Origin: Nitrosomonas sp.
GTDB taxonomy: Bacteria; Pseudomonadota; Gammaproteobacteria; Burkholderiales; Nitrosomonadaceae
DNA: 38,949 nt
Assembly: GCA_017984435.1 (NCBI GenBank)
Contig: JAGNZK010000029.1
Span: forward strand, 1-38,949
Direction of reading: 5' to 3'
The position numbers and the translations under genes were made by a program. The first letter of the stretch is position 1, and every line of letters starts with the position of its first letter. Under the pieces are notes generated by a model that worked only from the letters and a program-made list of their open reading frames with translations, was not told the DNA's origin and did no database searches. Of this stretch, positions 8,374 to 16,000 are shown piece by piece.

Positions 8374-9167
8374 GCATGAAAACACCTGCCGCAGAGTCAT
8401 TCGGAGAAATAATAAAACTGATTGAAGCGGCGCGGCAGAAAGCATTTCAGGCCGTCAATACCGTGTTGATTGATCTTTATTGGCACGTTGGCAAAATCAT
8501 CAGCCACAAAGTTAAAAGCGCGGAATGGGGTGATGGGGTTGTAGCGCAGTTGGCGGTTCACATCGCACAGACCCAGCCGGGGTTGCGGGGCTTTACCCGT
8601 CCGAATTTATTTCGGATGCGGCAATTCTACGAGGCTTACTGTGATGATAAGAAAGTCTCGCTACTGGTGAGACAATTGCCTTGGACGCATAACCTCATCA
8701 TTCTCAGCCAAAGCAAACGTCCGGAAGAACGTGAATTTTATTTACGGCAATCTATTCAAGAAAACTGGAGCAAGCGCGAGCTGGAACGTCAGCTTAAGAC
8801 CGCCTTGTTTGAGCGTGTCATCCTCACGCCGCCAAAGGTGTCATCAGTGGTGACACAAACACACCCTGCTGCCCTGGGCGTCTTCAAAGATGCTTATTTG
8901 GTCGAGTTTTTAGGCTTACCAGACGGCCATGCCGAAGCTGATTTACACCAAGGCTTGTTAAAGCAATTAAAAGACTTTCTGATTGAACTGGGGCGCGACT
9001 TTTGCTTTGTTGGCTCGGAATATCCATTGCAGGTTGGTGGGCGGGATTTTGTGCTCGACCTGCTGTTTTTCCGGCACCGGCACCGGAAAAACACACTTCG
9101 CCATTGCCATCGGCACTTCACATTAAAACTGGTCTTGGATGCCCGGGCTTCCATTTGCTGCTTTTGA
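8370..9167 (+). pseudogene. YhcG/DUF1016 PDDEXK nuclease, truncated in the catalytic domain
   Basis: The ATG overlaps the hsdM stop codon (ATGA, 8370-8373), so the genes were translationally coupled. The first about 230 residues match the DUF1016/YhcG family: an N-terminal helical domain (LYWHVGKIISHKV, then LRGFTRPNLFRMRQFYEAY), a middle part with WTHNLIILSQSK, and the start of the PDDEXK core (VGGRDFVLDLLFF, which holds the metal-binding Asp). Family members then continue through an E-x-K strand and a lysine-rich helix. Here the frame loses homology after LLFF, near nucleotide 9070, and ends in unrelated RHRHRKNTLRHCHRHF-type sequence. The catalytic Glu and Lys are missing, so the nuclease is almost certainly dead. 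Family members are about 340-380 residues; this is 265. Confidence 0.8.
9073..9126 (+). mobile_element. IstB-like P-loop fragment (IS21 family remnant)
   Basis: In the frame beginning at 9073 the sequence reads GTGTGKTHFAIAIG before a stop at 9124. This resembles the P-loop segment of IstB, the ATPase helper of IS21 elements, whose usual form is G-P-P-G-T-G-K-T-H-x-A-I-A-x-G. Only this scrap survives and no istA is seen. It starts exactly where the YhcG homology ends, so an IS21-type event is the likely cause of that truncation. The match is short, so convergent composition remains possible. Confidence 0.4.
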
Positions 9168-9391
9168 TGGCATTCAATCGCGCCCAGCCGCCATTGGGAA
9201 ATTTACCGGTGGCTTCATCCTTACAGGTACTCAGGTAACGTTGTCATCACGTAAACGAATAGTTAGCGTGCATCCGGTTCAGGGAAATAAATCTTCTGAT
9301 TCTGGTATTCAATACCACCGCATATAGGTTTCCTTGCCGCGTAAGCACATAGATTATCGGTCAGTTTTTAGCTGATACCAATACACAGAAT

Positions 9392-9607
9392 TTATACTGC
9401 TAAAGGCGTCAACGTATAAACTCTGCCAAACTTTCCTGCGGTACGAATATCTCCGCGTTGCAAGGCAGCACGAACATCATCTAATTTATATGCGTCTTCA
9501 ATCGACAAATAAGGCGACCAGCCTTCTCCTGAGTCTATCAACTCGATCTCAACTTCCGCAATGTATTGGCCTTCTCGTACCAATTTTGTTAGATGTTTAT
9601 TATTCAT
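9392..9607 (-). CDS. small partner of a DUF4258 gene, putative antitoxin
   Basis: This 71-residue protein has charged and aromatic blocks ([36 protein letters not shown]) ending [10 protein letters not shown]. It resembles small proteins seen beside DUF4258 genes, but I cannot name the family. It follows the DUF4258 gene with a 4-bp ATGA overlap (9604-9607), so the two should be co-translated. By analogy with two-gene conflict modules it may be the antitoxin, in the reverse of the usual antitoxin-first order. No DNA-binding motif is obvious. That it neutralises the neighbour is inference. Confidence 0.6.
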   Translation of the reverse strand: MNNKHLTKLVREGQYIAEVEIELIDSGEGWSPYLSIEDAYKLDDVRAALQRGDIRTAGKFGRVYTLTPLAV

Positions 9608-9927
9608 CGTAATCTCCTCAAAAAATCATTACTCCACTTATCACAGTCAGGGCGATAAGCCGTAACGACAACAGCTGGCATTTCTGCATTTCTAGGAATA
9701 CCCCACACTACATGGATTGGTTTGTTCTTTTTATCTTTTTGTAACACCAGTACACATGGGCCTTTCGGATAGTCTGGATAATTTTCCACGACTATTGCCT
9801 CACCAATACCTGAGAGAATATCTCTTGCAAAGATATTGTCATGTGACAACTCATCATAACCATGTTCAGATATACGGACATTCCCGTTACTGACTAATGC
9901 CATAACTCGTTGTAAAGTCACACTCAT
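9604..9927 (-). CDS. DUF4258 domain protein, putative toxin
   Basis: The protein is 107 residues. It has the DUF4258 layout: a helical start ending [14 protein letters not shown], a central helix DILSGIGEA, then paired strands [24 protein letters not shown], and the closing [17 protein letters not shown]4258 proteins are small, about 80-110 residues, and have a RelE/BrnT-like composition; several are thought to be toxins. The partner gene overlaps its 3' end by 4 bp. The start at 9927 gives [16 protein letters not shown]; upstream is non-coding. Toxicity is not shown by the sequence. Confidence 0.65.
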   Translation of the reverse strand: MSVTLQRVMALVSNGNVRISEHGYDELSHDNIFARDILSGIGEAIVVENYPDYPKGPCVLVLQKDKKNKPIHVVWGIPRNAEMPAVVVTAYRPDCDKWSNDFLRRLR

Positions 9928-10318
9928 GACAAAGTATCATCAGGTAAAATTATCAACACGAAATTATGCCATCTATTTTTCCTGGAAATCATCACTCCAG
10001 CTTATCTCTTTATTTTTCATTGTATTTTATTTAGCCTCCTTAAGTTCCATCTCCGACAACGAATCTTGGCAATAGGACCGGAACTGTATATGCGATCAAA
10101 TAAAACTACCAAGGTTTCATTGTATCAATAATAGCAAGCCAACTCTTGCAGTTAAATTTTGATACAGTTTTAAATATTACAGATCGCAAAATTGATTGTG
10201 TCAAATTTGTGCCAAAGTGCGCCTGAAATACCATCATATGTAGTTGTGTGACACTGATTTTATGCGTGGCAAGCATTGCAAGTGATTGATTTATATAAAC
10301 ACAAAATTTATAACTAGG

Positions 10319-10364
10319 TTTCGTAATCAGTAAGTCGGAGGTTCGACTCCTCTCAACAGCACCA
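10319..10364 (+). tRNA. 3' half of tRNA-Thr (CGT anticodon), partial
   Basis: The segment reads as the right half of a tRNA: anticodon loop TTCGTAA with anticodon CGT, the 3' anticodon stem TCAGT, a 5-nt variable region AAGTC, and the T arm GGAGG-TTCGACT-CCTCT (5-bp stem, canonical loop). The 3' acceptor strand CAACAGC then runs to the discriminator A and an encoded CCA. The sequence before the anticodon loop does not form the D arm or the 5' acceptor strand, so this is not a functional tRNA. Such fragments arise when integrative elements recombine into the 3' end of a tRNA gene. The threonine assignment follows from the anticodon. Confidence 0.7.
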
Positions 10365-10408
10365 ACAAATCAATATATTACAGATACTAATTCAAGCATA
10401 AATTTCTA

Positions 10409-10428
10409 CGGGGTTACACCGGGGTTAC
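10409..10428 (+). repeat. two direct CGGGGTTAC repeats beside the tRNA fragment
   Basis: CGGGGTTAC occurs at 10409-10417 and 10420-10428, an 11-bp period. Spaced GGGGTTAC repeats just downstream of a tRNA CCA end are reminiscent of the region before integrase genes in tRNA-targeted islands, where such repeats can be integrase arm sites. No integrase gene follows, only an IS element, so this would be a remnant. Confidence 0.45.
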
Positions 10429-10735
10429 TTTGCAAATTCAAATTTTATTAAGAATATTAATCCGACCAGGTAATATTTGCTTATTCTTAAAAGAAGGACT
10501 TAGCTTTTTGTAAGCCGCTTTATTCGTTATTTTTCTCGTCAGTAACGCTTATTGGTCGTTTTCTGAGTAGAAAATTCTTGTTTACCTGCTCGAATCCTAG
10601 GACGGGATACTCAAAACTTCTGCACCAGGATTACAATCTCTCAATCACCGGTGGCGTACAGTCATCAAATCCCTTCACGATTACGAGGCGTTAACTAGAT
10701 TTTTTTGTCTATTCAAGTTCCTATCCTCTTAAAAT

Positions 10736-10744
10736 GATTTAAAC
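10736..10744. repeat. left target-site duplication GATTTAAAC of the IS4-family element
   Basis: GATTTAAAC at 10736-10744 is repeated exactly at 11941-11949 on the other side of the insertion sequence. A 9-bp duplication is within the range seen for IS4-family transposition. Confidence 0.8.
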
Positions 10745-11940
10745 CACTACTGTCCCGTTAACTTTCACACCAATGTCATTTGAGAATTGTTAATCTGTAT
10801 ATAGATGGGAGGGTCTCCTCGCAATAGAGCGGCAAGGTCACGCTTTTCAAACAAATTGAGCTGCAACAACCTTAGAATTTGTTGCATCGTTCTGTTCATC
10901 TTTGATTGGAATTTGATGAATGCCAAAAGCAAGTAAATGCATACGGCAATCCAAATCTGTGTCATCACTGCATTCTTGCTCGTTCCAATAAAAGACTTAA
11001 TCTTCAAGTTTTGCTTAATCCATTTGAAGAACAATTCCACTTGCCAACGTGCTTTGTAGATATCGGCAATAGTCTTAGCTGATAGCTTAAAATTGTTAGT
11101 TAGGAAAACATAATGTTTGCCCGTTTCTTTATCCTGATAGCCAACACGTCGCAGCTCAATCGGGCACTCTTTTGCTGGTTTCAATGCGGTGAATTTGATG
11201 ACTTGATCGCTGGTCAGTCCTTTGTTCTTTAGAACTGAACGACCGCTAATCACTTTAAACTTTGCATTGATCTTGAGGCGCGTGACAAAGAATATCTTGT
11301 TTTTAGTTAATTGGTTATACCAACTGTAATCGTTGTAACCCCGATCAATAGCAACAATACTACCCCGAGGGAATTGTAGTGCGCGACCCATTTCAACATC
11401 ACTGGTTTTTCCGTCAGTAATGGAGACAAACTCAGGTAGATAGCCATCGTGATTCAACCCAACATGAAGCTTGACAGCACTTTTTGTCGTGCGAAAATTG
11501 TGACCGGGCGTCATGCCTTGGCAACGACCTAATAACTTTCCTGCCAGAGATTCATACAGCGTATAAGGTTTGCCTTCGTTGATGCGAGATAAGTTAGAAC
11601 GCGTCAGCTTTGCACTACCCAAATGATAGAGACGGTGTGCCTGGGCAGAAACATTTTCCACAATATCACGCAAGCTCTTTCTTCCTGCCAACTGTGCCAT
11701 GGCCAAGGTCACAAATTGCGACCATCTGGATGCAGTAAGGGAAACTCGACCTGAATGATGCTGTTTTGCTAGCGTCTCAAATTCATGTCTCGGAATAAGT
11801 TTTAGGATTTGTGAGAAGATCGTATTACAATGGGTCATGGCTTGGTTCCTTTAATTGGTTCAACAAGTTACGAGTAAGCTTATTATACCAATCATGGCCG
11901 AACCAGGCCGCCTTGCTTACATGTTAACGGGACAGTAGTG
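10745..11940 (-). mobile_element. intact IS4-family insertion sequence (1196 bp)
   Basis: The element is bounded by perfect 18-bp inverted repeats, CACTACTGTCCCGTTAAC at 10745-10762 and its complement at 11923-11940. It holds one full-length DDE transposase gene on the minus strand. Flanking 9-bp direct repeats and undamaged ends indicate recent insertion with no later rearrangement across it. It lies 77 bp before the start of the FG-GAP/RTX gene and points away from it. Confidence 0.9.
10765..11838 (-). CDS. IS4-family DDE transposase
   Basis: This 357-residue transposase catalyses cut-and-paste movement of the surrounding element. The N-terminal part (MTHCNTIFSQILKLIPRHEF) is the short helical domain common in this group, and the catalytic core shows KLHVGLNHDGYLPEF and VAIDRGYNDY. 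The C-terminal YKARWQVELFFKWIK fits the IS4 Y-x2-R-x3-E-x6-K signature with the catalytic Glu. The gene starts at 11838 and ends 20 bp before the left terminal repeat. No frameshift or stop interrupts it, so the element could still be active. Confidence 0.92.
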   Translation of the reverse strand: MTHCNTIFSQILKLIPRHEFETLAKQHHSGRVSLTASRWSQFVTLAMAQLAGRKSLRDIVENVSAQAHRLYHLGSAKLTRSNLSRINEGKPYTLYESLAGKLLGRCQGMTPGHNFRTTKSAVKLHVGLNHDGYLPEFVSITDGKTSDVEMGRALQFPRGSIVAIDRGYNDYSWYNQLTKNKIFFVTRLKINAKFKVISGRSVLKNKGLTSDQVIKFTALKPAKECPIELRRVGYQDKETGKHYVFLTNNFKLSAKTIADIYKARWQVELFFKWIKQNLKIKSFIGTSKNAVMTQIWIAVCIYLLLAFIKFQSKMNRTMQQILRLLQLNLFEKRDLAALLRGDPPIYIQINNSQMTLV

Positions 11941-11949
11941 GATTTAAAC
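11941..11949. repeat. right target-site duplication GATTTAAAC of the IS4-family element
   Basis: This exact copy of the 9-bp sequence at 10736-10744 lies next to the right inverted repeat. Deleting the IS and one copy restores a continuous sequence upstream of the FG-GAP/RTX gene. Confidence 0.8.
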
Positions 11950-12017
11950 AACACTATTGAAAATCATACAAAAAACATGAAAGAATAATGAGCGATCACT
12001 TTTAAGGAGCAGCCATC

Positions 12018-13870
12018 ATGACCGTACCGATAATAAATTTATCCATTCTTAATGGTAGCAATGGTTTTCGTCTGGACGGCGACACATCATTTGCCCGCTT
12101 GGGTTATTCGGTCAGCAATGCAGGAGACGTCAATGAAGACGGATTTGATGATTTGATTATCGCTGGTTTAAGCTCCAGTTATCTTGTATTTGGCAAAGCT
12201 TCCGGTTTTGATCCCATTGTGAATTTATCCAGCCTGAATGGTGAAAATGGTTTTCAACTGATTGGTGGCGGCAATTTTGTAAGCAGTGCGGGAGATGTCA
12301 ATGGAGATGGGATTGATGATGTGATTATTGGCGCTCCGTATTCGAATAATTTTTCTGGTGCCAGCTACGTAGTATTCGGTAAAGCTAGCGGATTTGATGC
12401 GACGATGAATTTATCAGATCTTGATGGCAGCAATGGATTTCGTTTAGATGGGATGAATGGAGAAGGTTCAGGAGATATAGTAAGCAATGCAGGAGACGTC
12501 AATGGGGATGGTTTTGATGATTTACTTATTGGTGGCGGAGATTCCTTATATGGCCCTAGTGACAGTTATGTGGTATTTGGCAAGGCTTCAGGTTTTAATG
12601 CGGCAATGAATTTATCCAGTCTTGATGGTGAAAATGGTTTTCATCTGATAGATGAAGGTAATTTTGTTAGTAGTGCGGGTGACATCAATGGTGATGGATA
12701 TGATGATGTAATTGTCGGAGATGTGTTTTCCGAATATTATTTTAATGATGGTGGATATAGTGGAAATTTCGTTACTACATACGCTAGTTATGTAGTTTTT
12801 GGAAAAGCATCCGGTTTTGATGCTACGTTAAGGGCTTCTGACCTTGATGGTACGAATGGTTTTAGCATTGGGATCGGTCCCGTAGTGAGCGCTGCAGGCG
12901 ATGTTAATGGCGATGGACTTGACGATTTAATCGTGAGTTCCGGTGGTGATGGTTACGTGATCTTTGGCAAAACATCCAGTTTTGACGCTAAGCTGAAAGT
13001 TTCTGATCTTGATGGAAAGAATGGTTTTCGCATAAAAGGAAATGCTATTCATGTTAGCAATGCAGGAGACTTTAACGGCGATGGATTTGACGATTTAATC
13101 GTGAGTTCCGGTGGTGATGGTTACGTGATCTTTGGCAAAGCTTCCGGGTTTAATGCTACTTTGAACTTATCCGATCTTGATGGCACAAACGGCTTCCGCT
13201 TGGATGGCCTAGAGTCTGATTATTGGAAAGGCAGTTCGGTCAGTGGCGCAGGCGATATCAATGCTGATGGATTTGACGATTTAATTATCGGTGATCCGAA
13301 AGATGGGTCAAATGGCAATGCGCCCCGATCAGGCTACGTGGTATTTGGTGGTAACTTTTTCAATGAGGCGATATACCTCGGCACAGCCGAAAATGACCTT
13401 CTCAAGGGCACCACGTTGGCAGAACGTTTCGAAGGTGGCGACGGCGACGATCATATTTTTAGCTTGGGCGGAGCGGATGTTATTTATGGAGATGCCGGTG
13501 ACGATACGATCGTAATATCAGATTTTGATTTCCAATCGATAGATGGGGGAACAGGTAAGGATACCCTGGAAATAGCAATTGAAGGTGCCCTAAATTTGGC
13601 AAACGTCCGAGGCAAAATAAGTGGCATTGAAACGATCGATCTGACACAAGTTTATTATTATTCTAATCACAAAACATTGACGCTCACTTTGCAAGACTTG
13701 CTCAGTTTATCAGACACAACAAACACCTTCACAGTGAATGGTGATAAAGGAGACAGTATTGTGGGACTGGTGGATGGTTGGGTAGATGCTGGTTTTGAAG
13801 ATAATTATCATATTTACACCAATCAAGGCACGGTGCTACGAGTAGATACAGCAGTGAGCACGGATCTTAC
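12018..13870 (+). repeat. first module of the duplication: seven FG-GAP units plus RTX block
   Basis: Seven FG-GAP loops lie between about 12113 and 13280 and are followed by an RTX-like block (about 13378-13520). Next comes a segment with LTLTLQDLLSLSDTTNTFTV and GDKGDSIVGL. The second module (13871-15800) repeats this order with related motifs. Seven FG-GAP units match one complete seven-bladed propeller. Confidence 0.8.
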
Positions 13871-15800
13871 AACTGGCGTAATTAACTTGGCGGATCTTGA
13901 CGGCAACAATGGTTTTCGTTTGGATGGAATAGGATATCAGGACCGTTCGGGTCTTACGGTCAGCAATGCAGGGGATGTTAATGGGGATGGTTTGGATGAT
14001 GTGATTATTAGTTCTTCTGGTGTTGATGCATATGGCTCTTGTTATGTGGTATTTGGTCAACTAGCTGGTTTTGATCGTGTATTTAACTTATCCAGTCTTG
14101 ATGGTAAAAATGGTTTTCGTTTGGATGGTGAGTCCTCTCAAGAAGGTTTAGGGAGGACTGTTAGTAATGCTGGGGATGTCAATGGCGATGGTTTTGATGA
14201 TTTGATAGTCGGTTCCGCTAAAAATTTTCACAATAACGGTTATTCGAACTACAGCTATGTAATATTTGGTAAAGCTTCCGGTTTTGATGCGGTGAAGAGT
14301 ATTCCTAAACTTAAGCTGGATGGTACTAACGGTTTTCGTTTGGAAACTGTAGCGGAGCCTGTTAATAGTTCTTGGGGTGGTATGGTTAGTACTGCAGGAG
14401 ATGTCAATGGTGATGGTTTCGATGATTTGATAGTAAGTGCTCCTGAATTTGGTTCAAATAAAAGTTTTTCCAGCTATGTGGTATTTGGTAAGGCTTCCGG
14501 ATTTGAGGCTTCGATGAATTTATCCGAACTTAATGGCAGCAATGGCTTTCGTTTGGATGGCAGTCTATGGCGATCCGTGAGCAATGCCGGGGACGTCAAT
14601 GGAGACGGATTTGATGATTTGATTATTGGGGATTATTCCACAAGTTACGTAGTATTTGGTAAGGCATCCGGATTTGAAGCTTCGCTGCATTTATCCGATC
14701 TTGATGGCAGCAACGGTTTTCGTTTGAATGGGGATGATGTAGGAACATCCGTGAGCAATGCCGGCGACGTCAATGGAGACGGGTTTGATGATGTGATTAT
14801 TGGTGGTTATACGAGTTACGTGGTGTTCGGTCGAGAATTTGGGTTTGGTGCCGAAGTGAATTTATCCACCCTGGATGGAACTAATGGCTTCCGGTTGGAT
14901 GGAAAAGATGAATCATCTAACCAATCCGGCATATCGGTTAGCGCTGCCGGGGATGTCAATGGTGATGGATTTGATGACGTGATGATTGGTGCTCAATACA
15001 CAAATGCGAACGGTAATTCTAGAGCGGGCTCCACTTACGTCGTGTTTGGAAAGTCTTCCGGTTTTGAAGCTACGCTGAATTTAGCCCACCTAGTTGGCAG
15101 TAACGGTTTTCGTCTGGATGGAACAGCGGCGGGCGATTATTCGGGCAGATCGGTTAGCAGCGCTGGAGACGTTAATGGTGATGGTTATGATGATTTGCTT
15201 GTCAGTGCGCCTGGAGCGGGTCCAGCTTGGAATATTGATTCGGGCTTCAGCTATATAATATTCGGCAGAAGCGATTTTGGCGGTTCAATCGAAACCCACA
15301 CCGGCACACCTGGTGATGACAATCTGGTAGGTAGTCAAGCCGCAGAAATCTTCAATGCTGGCGATGGTAACGATGACATGATCGGCCGCGGCGGAGCGGA
15401 TGAATTTCACGCAGGTACAGGAAATGACAATATTCGCGTATCCGATCTGAGCTTTAAGCTAGTCGAGGGCGGCAGCGGTATCGATGTTCTGCATTTAGCT
15501 GGTAAGGATTTAAATCTCGACTTTAACAATATTGGTGACAAAATCAGTGGTATAGAAACCATCTGCATCTATGGCACTGGTGACAACACGCTAACCATTA
15601 CCCCCGAAGGATTGGTCAATCTTTCGGATTCCACGAATACACTAAGAGTCAATGGCGATACCGGAGATCATATCGCGGGATTGAGCAGCGGCTGGACAGA
15701 TGAAGGTCCACGCGGAAATGGTTACTATCATGTCTACACTCAGGGAGACGCAGTACTGCTGGTTGGGCCTAATATAATTACAGATTTTCCAGTGATTTGA
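12018..15800 (+). CDS. FG-GAP beta-propeller / RTX calcium-binding protein, internally duplicated
   Basis: This 1260-residue protein is made of FG-GAP repeats of the form NGFRLDG...GDVNGDGFDDLIIG...YVVFGKASGF, as in integrin alpha propellers; each GDVNGDGFDD loop is a likely calcium site. I count 14 GDVNGDG-type loops: seven in residues 1-450, then an RTX-like block (GGDGDDHIFSLGGADVIYGD), then about 120 residues of beta-rich sequence, and the same order again from about residue 620. No N-terminal signal peptide is present. RTX blocks and this layout suggest export by a type I secretion system using a C-terminal signal, but no ABC transporter, membrane fusion or TolC gene is nearby. A strong ribosome-binding site AAGGAG lies about 9 nt upstream. 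Surface adhesin or S-layer-like roles are inference. Confidence 0.9.
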   Translation: MTVPIINLSILNGSNGFRLDGDTSFARLGYSVSNAGDVNEDGFDDLIIAGLSSSYLVFGKASGFDPIVNLSSLNGENGFQLIGGGNFVSSAGDVNGDGIDDVIIGAPYSNNFSGASYVVFGKASGFDATMNLSDLDGSNGFRLDGMNGEGSGDIVSNAGDVNGDGFDDLLIGGGDSLYGPSDSYVVFGKASGFNAAMNLSSLDGENGFHLIDEGNFVSSAGDINGDGYDDVIVGDVFSEYYFNDGGYSGNFVTTYASYVVFGKASGFDATLRASDLDGTNGFSIGIGPVVSAAGDVNGDGLDDLIVSSGGDGYVIFGKTSSFDAKLKVSDLDGKNGFRIKGNAIHVSNAGDFNGDGFDDLIVSSGGDGYVIFGKASGFNATLNLSDLDGTNGFRLDGLESDYWKGSSVSGAGDINADGFDDLIIGDPKDGSNGNAPRSGYVVFGGNFFNEAIYLGTAENDLLKGTTLAERFEGGDGDDHIFSLGGADVIYGDAGDDTIVISDFDFQSIDGGTGKDTLEIAIEGALNLANVRGKISGIETIDLTQVYYYSNHKTLTLTLQDLLSLSDTTNTFTVNGDKGDSIVGLVDGWVDAGFEDNYHIYTNQGTVLRVDTAVSTDLTTGVINLADLDGNNGFRLDGIGYQDRSGLTVSNAGDVNGDGLDDVIISSSGVDAYGSCYVVFGQLAGFDRVFNLSSLDGKNGFRLDGESSQEGLGRTVSNAGDVNGDGFDDLIVGSAKNFHNNGYSNYSYVIFGKASGFDAVKSIPKLKLDGTNGFRLETVAEPVNSSWGGMVSTAGDVNGDGFDDLIVSAPEFGSNKSFSSYVVFGKASGFEASMNLSELNGSNGFRLDGSLWRSVSNAGDVNGDGFDDLIIGDYSTSYVVFGKASGFEASLHLSDLDGSNGFRLNGDDVGTSVSNAGDVNGDGFDDVIIGGYTSYVVFGREFGFGAEVNLSTLDGTNGFRLDGKDESSNQSGISVSAAGDVNGDGFDDVMIGAQYTNANGNSRAGSTYVVFGKSSGFEATLNLAHLVGSNGFRLDGTAAGDYSGRSVSSAGDVNGDGYDDLLVSAPGAGPAWNIDSGFSYIIFGRSDFGGSIETHTGTPGDDNLVGSQAAEIFNAGDGNDDMIGRGGADEFHAGTGNDNIRVSDLSFKLVEGGSGIDVLHLAGKDLNLDFNNIGDKISGIETICIYGTGDNTLTITPEGLVNLSDSTNTLRVNGDTGDHIAGLSSGWTDEGPRGNGYYHVYTQGDAVLLVGPNIITDFPVI
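13871..15800 (+). repeat. second module of the duplication
   Basis: Seven further FG-GAP loops lie between about 13962 and 15200, followed by the RTX-like block near 15300-15470 (AGDGNDDMIGRGGADEFHAG). The closing segment LTITPEGLVNLSDSTNTLRV with GDTGDHIAGL matches the end of the first module. DNA identity between modules is lower than between neighbouring units, which suggests an old duplication. Confidence 0.78.
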
Positions 15801-16000
15801 TTCAACAGATATGTAGAAACTACAAATCGAGATGGAAGCCCATTTTTTCTCTTGTTGAGAGCAGCTTAGCAATGCATGCCGCAGTCCCTGACTCCATGAC
15901 AGTCCTGGCTAACGTTCAAAGAGATCATAGTGTTCAACGAATAAGAACATCTTGGCTTTTGACTTGATATTGATAATTAGAATTCTAATAATAAATTAGT

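Larger units (their letters stand above)
9928..10744. other. gene-poor stretch with a tRNA fragment and gene scraps
   Basis: This stretch of about 815 bp has no convincing intact gene. It holds the tRNA-Thr 3' half (10319-10364) and two CGGGGTTAC repeats (10409-10428). Near 9975-10030 the minus strand reads a short frame MKNKEISWSDDFQEK preceded by an AAGGAGG sequence and by a frame ending SEMELKEAK; its last part resembles the WSNDFL end of the neighbouring DUF4258 protein, so these may be scraps of a second toxin-antitoxin pair. The remainder is AT-rich and featureless to me. Confidence 0.45.

Noticed and set aside
9975-10080. A second complete toxin-antitoxin pair on the minus strand
   Set aside because: Only a 15-codon frame (MKNKEISWSDDFQEK) and a short tail of another frame are visible; stops interrupt any longer reading, so at most these are scraps.
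12118-15200. Direct DNA repeats in the FG-GAP gene as a CRISPR-like or tandem array
   Set aside because: Period and content follow the protein repeat with variable unit lengths and open reading frame throughout; no constant repeat with unique spacers.
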